A stretch of DNA of 64,000 bases from Mycobacterium lehmannii. GTDB taxonomy: Bacteria; Actinomycetota; Actinomycetes; Mycobacteriales; Mycobacteriaceae. The notes under the pieces were generated by a model that ran no database searches, was not told where the DNA came from, and worked only from the letters and a program-made list of their open reading frames with translations. Positions 15,478-23,908 of this stretch are shown here, in pieces. The position numbers were made by a program, and so were the translations under genes. The DNA lies in the NCBI RefSeq assembly GCF_002245535.1, contig NZ_NKCN01000008.1, forward strand, positions 62,001 through 126,000, in the 5' to 3' direction. Each line of letters begins with the position of its first letter. Within the stretch, counting starts at the first letter, position 1.

Positions 15478-17132
15478 GCTATATACCTGCCTGCAGTGTG
15501 GCCGTCGACCGCACTGAGATGTGTCCGGCGCGGCGCCGTGATGGCTACGACGGCCATGTCGTCGTGTTCCCGATCGGTTACCCACTGCGAGGCGAGCATC
15601 ATCATCCGCTCGACGACCGCTTCGGCGGGCAGCGCCGCGCATTGCGCCAACGCGCCGATCAGGCGTTCTTCGCCGAAGGCCTCCTGGCCGAGTGGGCCGC
15701 CGCGGGCTTCGGACAGGCCGTCGGTGTAGAGGAGGCACGTCTCGCCGGGGGCCAGCGAGACCTCGGTCGAGCGCGCTTTGAACTGCGGCAGCGCGCCGAC
15801 CAACATGCCACGGGTGTCCGTCTGCTCCACTGTTCCGTCGTTTCGCACGATCAGCGGGGGTGGGTGCCCGGCACAGGTCAGCCGCAACTTCAACTGACCG
15901 TCGCGGTGCGCAACGGAGGCGAGCACCACCGTGGCGAAGCGGCTGTTGTCGGGGGTCAGCAGCGCGCTGTTGAGCAGCTTGAGAACCGCTTCGTGCTGGT
16001 CGGCCAGGGGCGCGAGCGCCTGCAGCGTGTTGCGGATCTTGCCGCTGAGTACCGCGGCCTCCAGGCCCTTGCCGCAGACGTCACCGAGAACAACAAGGGT
16101 TTCGCCGTCGGCGTCCACGGCGGGATGGACGTCGTAGAAGTCGCCACCGACCAACTCATGGTCTGCTGACGCACGGTAACCGCCGGCGAGCTCGAAATCC
16201 CCGTTCGGTCTCAACGGAGGGGGTAGCAGATCGCGCATCAGGGTGCGGGTGATCGCCGACTGTTCGGCATACAACCGCGCCGCGGAGAGCGCCGCACCCG
16301 CACGTGAGGCGAACAGCCGGGCGAACCGTTCCTCGTTCTCGCTGAATGCCGTGTGCGAGCCGCGGCGCAACAACACGAGCGCGCCGGCCGGAACGCCGTG
16401 GCCGGGCAGCGGCGTGATCAGGACCGACCCGACCTGCCCGACGAAGTGCGATGGAATCAACCAGTCGGGCACCGACGCGGGGTCGATCCAGCGCGACGGG
16501 ACCGGCGGGAACCGGCGAAGCGCCTCGCTGAGGCCCGACACCTCGGCGGGGTCGGCTTCCACGCTGCGGTGTTCTGCGGCACCGTCGGCTCCGCTGCAGA
16601 CGACAGGCATCCGCTCACCCCTGACGGGTGCGACGACCACCGCGGCGTCCGCCAGATGACGCTCCGCCATCTGCGCCGTCGCCTCCATGCAGCGCTCGAA
16701 GTTCAGCGATGCCATCAGCACCGCAGAGACGTCGTCGAGAAGCGCAGCGCGCCCGCGTTCCCTTGCCAGCTCCTCCTGCGCATCCCGCAGCGTCCGGTGG
16801 GTGTCTTCGACCAGCCACCACGCGACCTCACCGCCGGGCAGCGCCGAGGGACGTGCCTCGAAATTGCGCCCTGTGAGCTCCCCCCTGGTCGACGCCTGCG
16901 CGGCGTCGACCACCTGGTCTCGCAGAAATCGGACATGCGCGCACGTCAACCACGGCGGCGCAGTGTCAACGAATCTGGCCCCGACCTCGGCGTCTGGCAA
17001 GAGGGAGCGCGCGGAGTCGCTCAGCCCGCGTATGACACCCGCGCGGTCGACCATGACCACGGGGTGAGGAACAGAGTGCCAGCCGGCTGCTCCACCCGGC
17101 GCCTCGGTTCTCACGCTTCTGTCGCTGGTCAT
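15474..17132 (-). CDS. PAS-GAF-SpoIIE family Ser/Thr phosphatase
   Basis: A 552-residue PP2C-type phosphatase of the SpoIIE/RsbU family. An N-terminal PAS-like segment (about 15-115, PHPVVMVDRAGVIRGLSD) and a GAF-like domain (about 130-300) precede the phosphatase domain (about 320-540). The metal-binding acidic motifs are present: VGGDFYDV, VLGDVCGKG, LYTDGLSEARG and HDDMAVV. It should dephosphorylate the downstream STAS protein and so release a sigma factor, with the PAS and GAF domains as sensors. First gene of a tightly overlapping three- or four-gene operon; the 152 bases upstream show no promoter I can assign. Confidence 0.9.
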   Translation of the reverse strand: MTSDRSVRTEAPGGAAGWHSVPHPVVMVDRAGVIRGLSDSARSLLPDAEVGARFVDTAPPWLTCAHVRFLRDQVVDAAQASTRGELTGRNFEARPSALPGGEVAWWLVEDTHRTLRDAQEELARERGRAALLDDVSAVLMASLNFERCMEATAQMAERHLADAAVVVAPVRGERMPVVCSGADGAAEHRSVEADPAEVSGLSEALRRFPPVPSRWIDPASVPDWLIPSHFVGQVGSVLITPLPGHGVPAGALVLLRRGSHTAFSENEERFARLFASRAGAALSAARLYAEQSAITRTLMRDLLPPPLRPNGDFELAGGYRASADHELVGGDFYDVHPAVDADGETLVVLGDVCGKGLEAAVLSGKIRNTLQALAPLADQHEAVLKLLNSALLTPDNSRFATVVLASVAHRDGQLKLRLTCAGHPPPLIVRNDGTVEQTDTRGMLVGALPQFKARSTEVSLAPGETCLLYTDGLSEARGGPLGQEAFGEERLIGALAQCAALPAEAVVERMMMLASQWVTDREHDDMAVVAITAPRRTHLSAVDGHTAGRYIA

Positions 17133-17284
17133 CGGTCACCGTGGAAAGCCACGTCGGAACTGGAAAGCATCACACCCCTGCAGGCAGGCAGACTTACTGC
17201 GAGGCGTGGGCTCAGCCCCTGAATGAAACCGACTCTACCCTGCACCGCTGCGAGTCGTTCCGAAACGCCGTCGCGGCTGCGTAC

Positions 17285-18445
17285 TTAAAAGGCGATGACC
17301 CCGCGGATGTTGCTGCCGGCGCGCAGGTCCTTCATCGCCTCGTTGATGTCGTCGAGCTTGTACTTCTGGGTGATCAACTCGTCGAGCTTGATGGCGCCCG
17401 CCTCATACATCGACAGCAGCCTCGGCATGGCTTCGCGGGGATTCATCTCGCCGTAGAGGACCCCTTTGAGGGTCTTACACGAACTCACCATGTCGGGCAG
17501 GCTCAGCGGGACCATCATGTCGCTGACCTTCGCCATGCCGGTCAGCACGCAGGTGCCGCCCTTGCGCAGCAGCATCAGCGCCACCATCACCAGGTCGGCT
17601 GGCACCACTCCCGGCGTCAGTACGACGCGGTCTGCCATGACGCCCCAGGTGATCTCCTTGACCAGTTCCAGGGCCGCGCCAGCGTCGACGGCGGTGTGCG
17701 TGGCGCCGAAGGTGGGAGCGATCTCCCGTTTGAACTCGTTCGGGTCGACGGCGACGATGTGCTTGGCGCCGGCGACCTTCGCACCCTGCACGGCGTTCAT
17801 ACCGATACCGCCCACACCCACCACCACGACGGTGTCGCCGGGTTCGGTTCCTGCCGCCACCGAACCGGAACCGAACCCTGTTGTGACACCGCAGGATACG
17901 AGGGAAGCCGCTTCCAACGGCACCCAGTCGTTGATCTTGACTAGTGAGCGCTCGGACGCGATCACGAATTCGGAGAACGTGCCGACCTGCATCATCGCCA
18001 TCAGGTCTTCGTCGCCGACGTGGCGCCTGCACGTGCCGTCGGTGGTCATGGCCTTGCTGTAGATGTCGGCGCCGACGTCGCACAGATAGGTGTGTCCGGT
18101 CACGCACCAGCGGCAGCTTCCACAGGCAGGGAAGAACGAAACAGCAACGTGGTCACCGGGTTTGAGCGTCCTCACCTCGGGGCCGACGTCTTCGACGACG
18201 CCGGCTCCCTCGTGCCCGCCGAGCATCGGGAACCACTCGGGCACCGGCACACCGGAGGCCCGCATCAGTTCTTCCATCTCTGGACTGGGCACGCTGTCGC
18301 CGGTGTAGAAGTGCTCGTCGGAATGGCAGATCCCGGCGTAGGCCATCCTGACCAGCACCTCGCCGGCGCGGGGTGGGTCCAGTTCGATGTCGGTGACTTC
18401 CCAATCGATGCCCACTCCGCGGAGCACGGCGGCTCGAGATTTCAT
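17285..18445 (-). CDS. NDMA-dependent zinc alcohol dehydrogenase
   Basis: A 386-residue zinc alcohol dehydrogenase of the class III/NDMA-dependent type seen in actinobacteria (M. tuberculosis AdhD is alike). Catalytic zinc residues are in GICHSDEH and GGHEGAGVV; structural-zinc cysteines are clustered in FFPACGSCRWCVTGHTYLCD; the nucleotide motif is VVGVGGIGMNAVQGA. Members of this group often hold tightly bound NAD(H) that is re-oxidised by mycofactocin or an artificial acceptor. It follows an aldehyde dehydrogenase with no gap (TAG then ATG), so an alcohol may be oxidised to the acid in two steps by the pair. Confidence 0.9.
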   Translation of the reverse strand: MKSRAAVLRGVGIDWEVTDIELDPPRAGEVLVRMAYAGICHSDEHFYTGDSVPSPEMEELMRASGVPVPEWFPMLGGHEGAGVVEDVGPEVRTLKPGDHVAVSFFPACGSCRWCVTGHTYLCDVGADIYSKAMTTDGTCRRHVGDEDLMAMMQVGTFSEFVIASERSLVKINDWVPLEAASLVSCGVTTGFGSGSVAAGTEPGDTVVVVGVGGIGMNAVQGAKVAGAKHIVAVDPNEFKREIAPTFGATHTAVDAGAALELVKEITWGVMADRVVLTPGVVPADLVMVALMLLRKGGTCVLTGMAKVSDMMVPLSLPDMVSSCKTLKGVLYGEMNPREAMPRLLSMYEAGAIKLDELITQKYKLDDINEAMKDLRAGSNIRGVIAF

Positions 18446-19918
18446 CTACGACTCCTTTGGCCAGCCGACAGTCTTGGTTTCGGTAAAGATTTCGAGACCT
18501 TCGATGCCGCACTGCCGTCCGACACCGGATTGCTTGTAGCCGCCGAAGGGGGCGTCTGCGCCATACCAGAGGCCGCCGTTGATTCCGAGGGTCCCGGTGC
18601 GGATCCGGCTCGCGACCGACTTGGCTCGGTCCAGGTCGTTGGCGAACACCACGCCCGACAAGCCGTAGATGGAATCGTTGGCGATGCGGACCGCATCGTC
18701 GTCGTCGTCGAATCCGATGACCGACAGCACCGGGCCGAAGATCTCCTCCTGGGCGATCGTCATCCGGTTGTCGACGTCGGCGAAAACCGTTGGCTCGACG
18801 AAGAACCCCTTCTCGAGGTGCGAAGGGACGTTGCCGCCGGTGACGACCCTTGCCCCTTCCTGCTTACCCTTCTCGATATAGCCCATCACCCGGTCCTGCT
18901 GGCGCTTGGAAACCTGAGGGCCTTGCAGCACGGAGGGGTCGGTGGGGTCACCGTACTTGTTCTTCTCCATGGCGACCTTGACGATCTCGACCGCCTCGGC
19001 GTAGCGACTGCGGGGCACCAGCAACCGGGTCGGCATGGCGCAGCCTTGTCCGGCATGCATGGATATGAACGCGCTGCCGCCCACCGATGCACTGAGGTCG
19101 CCGTCGTCGTCGAGCACCAGATACACCGACTTGCCGCCGAGTTCGAGGAATGTCGGTTTGACGGTGTCGGCGGCGGCCTTCATGATGCGCCGGCCGGTCG
19201 CCGTCGACCCGGTGAAGGCCACCATGTCGACGAGGGGAGAGGTCGAGAGCACCTCGCCGACCAGATGATCCGACGAGGTGACAATGTTGATCACCCCAGG
19301 CGGAATGTCGGTCTGCTCGGCGATGATCCGGCCGATGCGGGTGGCGTTCCAGGGTGTATCGGGAGCGGGCTTGAGCACCATCGTGTTGCCCATGGCGAGA
19401 ATCGGCCCGATCTTGTTGAGGATGATTTCGAACGGAAAGTTCCACGGCGTGACGACGCCGACGACTCCGACAGGTTCCTTCCACACTTCACGGGCAGCGA
19501 GGGTCCCCATGCCGAACGCATCCTTATCGGGAAGTGTTCGCTTCCAGGGGAACTGGCTGATCATATCGGCCGGCCAGCCCAGGGCTTCCTTGAGCGGCAC
19601 GTCGAGCTGCGGTCCGAACGTGCTCAGCAGCGGGCAGCCGGCCTCCGCGATGAGCTCGCTGCGGATCTCCTCGCGTTCGGCCTCGAGCGCCGCCTGCAGT
19701 TGACGCAGTCCGGCAGCACGGGCCTGTCCGTCTCGCGACCAGTCGGTGTGGTCGAACGCGTGGCGGGCGGCCGCCACCGCCCGTTCCATGTCGGCGCGGG
19801 TGCCGTCGGCGGTGCCGCCGAGAACCTCCTCGGTCGCGGGGTTGATGTTGTCGAACTGCCGGCCTGTTTCTGATTCGACGAGCTTGCCGTCGATGAGCAT
19901 GCGCGATTCGTGTGTCAC
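18446..19918 (-). CDS. Aldehyde dehydrogenase family protein
   Basis: A 490-residue NAD(P)-dependent aldehyde dehydrogenase. Visible are the oxyanion-hole Asn in TPWNFPFE, the cofactor loop FTGSTATG, the catalytic Glu in LELGGKS and the nucleophile Cys293 in GQGCAMPTR. It converts an aldehyde to the acid and sits between an SDR gene (10-base gap upstream) and the alcohol dehydrogenase gene (no gap downstream), in one operon. The substrate is unknown; the setting in a lipid or steroid catabolic island suggests an alkyl or side-chain aldehyde. The start is GTG at 19918. Confidence 0.9.
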   Translation of the reverse strand: MTHESRMLIDGKLVESETGRQFDNINPATEEVLGGTADGTRADMERAVAAARHAFDHTDWSRDGQARAAGLRQLQAALEAEREEIRSELIAEAGCPLLSTFGPQLDVPLKEALGWPADMISQFPWKRTLPDKDAFGMGTLAAREVWKEPVGVVGVVTPWNFPFEIILNKIGPILAMGNTMVLKPAPDTPWNATRIGRIIAEQTDIPPGVINIVTSSDHLVGEVLSTSPLVDMVAFTGSTATGRRIMKAAADTVKPTFLELGGKSVYLVLDDDGDLSASVGGSAFISMHAGQGCAMPTRLLVPRSRYAEAVEIVKVAMEKNKYGDPTDPSVLQGPQVSKRQQDRVMGYIEKGKQEGARVVTGGNVPSHLEKGFFVEPTVFADVDNRMTIAQEEIFGPVLSVIGFDDDDDAVRIANDSIYGLSGVVFANDLDRAKSVASRIRTGTLGINGGLWYGADAPFGGYKQSGVGRQCGIEGLEIFTETKTVGWPKES

Positions 19919-19928
19919 CGAGTGTCCT

Positions 19929-20717
19929 TCACCACTGTCGAAGTTCGGCCACCGCGCCCGACGGTCTGGGAGCCAATGTCAGGTATGGGATGAAACTGCT
20001 GTTTCCGCAACGAAGTACGTTGTGCACGACGTCGACGAGGTGATCGGCCTCGACGAGACCGCCCTGCATGTAACCGTTGTCCATCCAGAACCGGATGGCG
20101 TTCTCGAGCGCCTGCGGATCCCAGGTTTTGTTGAACTCGGTCTGGGAATCCCCTTCACCGCCGAAGCAGTCGCCGACCGCCAGGCGGGTGAAGCCGATGT
20201 TAGGGTGTTCGATCCGCCAGGCCTCGACCAATTTGTCCAACGCTGCCTTCGATACCGCGTAGGCACCCAGCAGGGGCCATGGGGCGGAGTAAGAAGCGCT
20301 GAGCGACGAGAGGTAGACCGCCGAACCCGCGTTAGTGGCGAGATGAGGTGCAGCCGCCGCGGTGATGAGTGAGGCGCCGGTGACGTTGGTGGCGAAGAGA
20401 TTTGCCCATTGCTCGGCCGTCACCTCGGTCAGTGGGGCGAGAACACCGACGCCGGTCGTGTAGACCAGCGCGTCGAGACCCCCGAATTCTTCGACGACGG
20501 CTGTCATGGCGCGTCGACAGGCATCCGCGTCCGTGACGTCACACGCGACGGCCACCGCACCGCTGCCCGCCTCCTCGGCGGCGTTCTCGAGGCGGTCACG
20601 ACGACGCGCGAGGAACGCGACCCGGGCACCCTCCCTCGCGAGCCCGACACCGATGCAGCGGCCGAGACCCGCGGACGCTCCGACTACGGCGATTCGCAGT
20701 GGTGGCGCGTCTGACAT
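19929..20717 (-). CDS. SDR family oxidoreductase
   Basis: A 262-residue short-chain dehydrogenase. Cofactor motif GASAGLG, active-site YAVSK and catalytic Ser in SSLSASYS are present; the usual NNAG is TTGVG. The ATG at 20717 has an AAGGAG Shine-Dalgarno six bases upstream, so the longer frame to 20771 was rejected. It is the first gene of an SDR-ALDH-ADH operon whose upstream region contains a weak copy of the island's palindromic operator. Its C-terminal half (RCGNSSFIPYLTLAPRP) resembles another SDR at 29082-29840, suggesting relatives with related substrates. Confidence 0.82.
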   Translation of the reverse strand: MSDAPPLRIAVVGASAGLGRCIGVGLAREGARVAFLARRRDRLENAAEEAGSGAVAVACDVTDADACRRAMTAVVEEFGGLDALVYTTGVGVLAPLTEVTAEQWANLFATNVTGASLITAAAAPHLATNAGSAVYLSSLSASYSAPWPLLGAYAVSKAALDKLVEAWRIEHPNIGFTRLAVGDCFGGEGDSQTEFNKTWDPQALENAIRFWMDNGYMQGGLVEADHLVDVVHNVLRCGNSSFIPYLTLAPRPSGAVAELRQW

Positions 20718-20782
20718 CAGATCTCCTTGAGACGAGGGCGAAGCAACATTATCAGTCCGGTAGAAGAACAATAATCAAAAAT

Positions 20783-20798
20783 GGAAACGCTCATTTTC
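20783..20798. promoter_or_regulatory. Weak copy of the island operator
   Basis: GGAAACGCTCATTTTC matches 8 of the 12 fixed positions of the palindrome GAGAATNNNNATTCTC. It lies 66 bases upstream of the SDR-ALDH-ADH operon. It also sits inside another inverted repeat, AAAATG-N8-CATTTT. Taken alone it would not be convincing. Confidence 0.3.
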
Positions 20799-20838
20799 AT
20801 ACGGTAGGCCATCATCCCGGGTCGCGAATCAACCACTA

Positions 20839-21471
20839 CTACCGCCTGACCACCTTGCGCGGCTCCGTAGCGAAGCTGAGCAGAAGCCGGTCGAGAATGC
20901 GTGCCGCCCGACCGCGCGCGCGGCCGGGGCTTTTCGCGTGTGCCACCAGGAGCGCGCCCTCCTCGAGCGATGCGACGAGCATGTGCGTGAGCTCGGTAAC
21001 GGGCAGATCGTCGATGCTGCCTTCGGCGATGGCATTGCGCACCATCTCGTTGATCAACGCGATGCTGTTGTCCTCCTGGATCGCGCGAAGTGTCCGCCAG
21101 CCCAAGACGACAGGCCCGTCGACCAGCATGATGCGCTGCACCTCGGGTTCGAGTGCAGACTCGAGAAAGCCGTGAAGACCTGCGCAGAGCCGCTCCCACG
21201 AGTCCGCGCCGCGCGGCGGGGAGGACAGCGAACGCAATGTGAGGTCTCGCTCGACATCCTCGAACACCGCGCGGAAGAGCGCGGCCTTGTCCTTGAAATG
21301 GTGATAGAAGGCGCCGCGGGTGCCGACGCCAGAAGTCGTGACCAAGTCGCCGATGCTGGTGTTGAAGTATCCCTTCTCCACGAACAGGACGCGACCGGCG
21401 TCGACGAGGTCACGACGGGTTTGATCTCCGCGAGCGCGTCGTTCGGATTCGGTGCCACCACGCTTGGCCAT
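20839..21471 (-). CDS. TetR family transcriptional regulator
   Basis: A 210-residue TetR-family regulator. The N-terminal helix-turn-helix domain (about residues 12-62) has the typical GVGTRGAFYHHFKDKAALF recognition-helix region; the ligand-binding C-terminal domain is unfamiliar. It is divergent from a substrate-binding-protein gene with 39 bases between them, which hold a small inverted repeat likely to be its own operator. It could also control the wider catabolic island. The ATG at 21471 is used. Confidence 0.88.
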   Translation of the reverse strand: MAKRGGTESERRARGDQTRRDLVDAGRVLFVEKGYFNTSIGDLVTTSGVGTRGAFYHHFKDKAALFRAVFEDVERDLTLRSLSSPPRGADSWERLCAGLHGFLESALEPEVQRIMLVDGPVVLGWRTLRAIQEDNSIALINEMVRNAIAEGSIDDLPVTELTHMLVASLEEGALLVAHAKSPGRARGRAARILDRLLLSFATEPRKVVRR

Positions 21472-21486
21472 AGGGTCATCCTAGCG

Positions 21487-21503
21487 ACATTCATTGTGTA
21501 TGT
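21487..21503. promoter_or_regulatory. Inverted repeat and leaderless promoter between TetR and binding-protein genes
   Basis: ACATTCATTGTGTATGT is an imperfect palindrome (6 of 7 arm positions pair). The overlapping TATGTT at 21499-21504 is a TANNNT -10 box that ends six bases before the ATG at 21511, the spacing of a leaderless mycobacterial transcript. A TetR protein bound here would block that promoter. Confidence 0.5.
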
Positions 21504-21510
21504 TGCGGGG

Positions 21511-22656
21511 ATGGCAGAGGAAAAGGCCCGCGCATACGGTTCAGTGGCCCCGCTGAAAGTCGGTCTGCTCAACGACTATCCGACCAGGTCCAGCACCGAG
21601 GACGATACGCTGGACACGTTGCGGCTGGTGTTCGAGGAAGCGGGCTCCGCCGGGCTTGTCGATCGGCCGATCGAAGTGGTGCGGCGCGACGTCATCGGCC
21701 TGCCCAATGGCACCTACCATGCCGTCGAACGCGGTTACGACGAGCTGGTCGCCGAGGGCTGCCTGGTCATCTTCGGCCCGTACGTCTCCGATAACGCGGT
21801 GCCGCTGTCCGCGCACGCCGACCGCGTGGCCAAGGTTCCGAATCTCATCCTGTCGGGATCGGAGGAGGCGCTGGGGGAGTGGACGTTCGCGCTCAACAAC
21901 GGGTCGATGCCCGAAGAGCCGGTCATGCTTGCCGCGGTGATGCTCGGCGACGCAAGGTCGCGCATCGCCATCGCTTATGAGGCCTCTCTCATCGGCAAGG
22001 AGTATCTGGCGTTCGCCGAGAAGGCTTATTCCGCAGCGGGATTGAAGGTCGTCGCCACGGCGGCCATCCCTCAGGTCGAAGCGGACAAGGAGGCGGTGGT
22101 CGCCCAACTGCGGGCGGCCGGTCCCGATGCGCTGGTGCACGTCGGTTTCGGCCACGGGTTGTGGGGCTTCTCGGACGCCTTGGAGAGTGCCGGCTGGGAT
22201 CCGCCGCGCTACACCACGACGGCGTTCGAGATGGCGCACATCAACGCCGAGTGGATGCATCACCTGCGCGGCTGGATCGGTCTTGACAGCTACGACGAGC
22301 GCAACCGCGTCGGACAGGCCTTCCTCGACCGGTTCGAGGCGCGCTACGGACGCCGACCGGCGCACTCGATGCCGGGCCTGTGTCACGACGTCGCGACCGT
22401 GATCGCCCGCGGCTTGGCGGCTGCGAGGCCGCTGACCGGCGAAGGTGTCAAGCACGGAATCGAGCAGGTGAAGCTCGTGCCGTCGGCGAGCGGAGCCCCG
22501 GGGACCTTCCTCCGATTCGGCCGTTACATCAGGCAGGGTTGGCTGGGCTCCGATTACCTGATCGCGCGCCGAGTGCTACCGGACGGAAGCGGACACGTAT
22601 TCCACACGGCGCCGAGCGACACCATCGCACGCGCGGTGAGCGCCTGCCGAGACTGA
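21511..22656 (+). CDS. Branched-chain-type substrate-binding protein without signal peptide
   Basis: A 381-residue type I periplasmic-binding-fold protein of the LivJ/amide-binding kind (APLKVGLLNDYP, then GCLVIFGPYVSDNAV, then ILSGSEEALGEWTFALNNG). Proteins of this family normally carry an export signal, but this one starts MAEEKARAYGSVAPLK and reaches the first core strand at residue 15, so it looks cytosolic. No permease or ATPase genes are nearby. It may sense or buffer a pathway intermediate; that is inference. The start is fixed by a -10 box six bases upstream. It converges on a dehydrogenase gene. Confidence 0.8.
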   Translation: MAEEKARAYGSVAPLKVGLLNDYPTRSSTEDDTLDTLRLVFEEAGSAGLVDRPIEVVRRDVIGLPNGTYHAVERGYDELVAEGCLVIFGPYVSDNAVPLSAHADRVAKVPNLILSGSEEALGEWTFALNNGSMPEEPVMLAAVMLGDARSRIAIAYEASLIGKEYLAFAEKAYSAAGLKVVATAAIPQVEADKEAVVAQLRAAGPDALVHVGFGHGLWGFSDALESAGWDPPRYTTTAFEMAHINAEWMHHLRGWIGLDSYDERNRVGQAFLDRFEARYGRRPAHSMPGLCHDVATVIARGLAAARPLTGEGVKHGIEQVKLVPSASGAPGTFLRFGRYIRQGWLGSDYLIARRVLPDGSGHVFHTAPSDTIARAVSACRD

Positions 22657-22699
22657 GCTGGGCGCGACGGAGGCGCGAATGTGTCTCCAGAAGCTCAGT
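22652..22699. terminator. Possible stem between convergent genes
   Basis: ACTGAGCT (22652-22659) and AGCTCAGT (22692-22699) are perfect complements around a 32-base loop and include both stop codons of the convergent genes. The loop is long, so termination is only a suggestion. Confidence 0.3.
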
Positions 22700-23783
22700 T
22701 TCGGCGCTGGCTGCCCAGCTGGATCGCACCGAACACCGGTGCCGTGACGATCCCCGGCGGCTGGGCCCTCACGTAAGGGATCGCCCGGACTGCGCCCATT
22801 GCGATCATCAGATGCCCCGGTTGCGCGTGCCGCCCGTTGGGCACCTTGCCGTCCCAGCCGACGTCGAGCGCGAGCTCGAAACTCGGTTCGCCCTTGATGA
22901 CGGCGCGGATCAGCGGCGCCTTCTCTCCCGGGGCAAGCGGCGTGAGCCCCCACTGGGGCAGATCCCGCGTGAGGACCCATTCCTCGTGGATGGCCAGCAG
23001 TGGGCGGCCTGACCAGTGTCCGACCCATGAGAACCGTTGGCCGACGACCGTTCCCGCCTCGATAGTGCCAGCCGTCACCTCGAAGTCGTGCGGAAGCGTG
23101 GTGGCATCAACGGAGACCTCGACGTGCGACAGCGTGACGCCGAGAACGTCGGCGGTGGCGTTGAGCGCCTGACGATACGCCATGTCGAGCTTCTTGATGA
23201 TCGGCGAGTCGACGCTGACGTCCTCGGGTGCTCGGCCCATACCCATCAGGTCGACGAGCATGGGTCGGCTGTCGACCGCCGAGACATCGGTCGCTTCGTA
23301 GAGGTCGATTCGATCGATTGACTTGCTCAGCCCCGTCACGGTCGCCACCAGGCGTTCGAACATGATTCCCGGGTTCTCTCCCGCGGCGTGGAAGCGGGAC
23401 TGTCCCGTCCGGGATGCTTCGACGAAAGCGGCCTCGGTCTCGGCGCCGTAGGTCGGCAGGTGGTTGTAGGACGTCGTCGTGATGACGTCGGTACCCGCCG
23501 CAAGCAGTCGGCAGATGTCATCGGCGTTGGTGTCAACGGCATGGGCCTTGCTGGCGGCATGGATGACGACGTCGGCACCGAGTCCGAAGATCTCGTCCTT
23601 GTCCGTGGTAGCGAGGACGCCGGTGGTCGCCGGAAGGCCGCACAGCGACCCGGCGTCCTGTCCAGCCTTCGCCGGGTCGTACACCAGCACGCCGGCCAAT
23701 TGAAAATCAGGGTTCTCAATGAGTTCGGCGAGCGCAGCGCGACCGACGGCGCCCGTGGCCCATTGGACGACTCGAGTTACCAA
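22695..23783 (-). CDS. 2,4-diaminopentanoate dehydrogenase-like oxidoreductase (paralogue 1)
   Basis: A 362-residue protein of the family annotated as dihydrodipicolinate reductase-like or NAD(P)H-dependent amine dehydrogenase-like. The N-terminal Rossmann motif is VVQWATGAVGRAAL, followed by a strand-loop that in all copies reads near YDPAKAGQDAGSLCG. The C-terminal half is the DAP-dehydrogenase-like domain. The true reaction of mycobacterial members is not known. The start is TTG at 23783, chosen for the AGGAG at good spacing; the longer frame has none. Four more paralogues follow within 14 kb. Divergent from a P450 gene. Confidence 0.78.
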   Translation of the reverse strand: MVTRVVQWATGAVGRAALAELIENPDFQLAGVLVYDPAKAGQDAGSLCGLPATTGVLATTDKDEIFGLGADVVIHAASKAHAVDTNADDICRLLAAGTDVITTTSYNHLPTYGAETEAAFVEASRTGQSRFHAAGENPGIMFERLVATVTGLSKSIDRIDLYEATDVSAVDSRPMLVDLMGMGRAPEDVSVDSPIIKKLDMAYRQALNATADVLGVTLSHVEVSVDATTLPHDFEVTAGTIEAGTVVGQRFSWVGHWSGRPLLAIHEEWVLTRDLPQWGLTPLAPGEKAPLIRAVIKGEPSFELALDVGWDGKVPNGRHAQPGHLMIAMGAVRAIPYVRAQPPGIVTAPVFGAIQLGSQRRN

Positions 23784-23908
23784 TCGATCGCTCCTGGTGT
23801 GTTTTTCGCTGAGGCTTTGGCTTGACTCCGGCCAAACGTACATGATGGAGGTCGGCAACCACCAGGGTGTATGTTGATAGCGGCCGATCCGCAGTGAGGA
23901 GTCGTCGC

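Noticed and set aside
18020-19873. A 617-codon open frame on the plus strand
   Set aside because: It is antisense to the ALDH and ADH genes, has the His/Arg/Gly-rich composition of a GC-rich shadow frame, and resembles no protein family; the minus-strand genes have full active sites.
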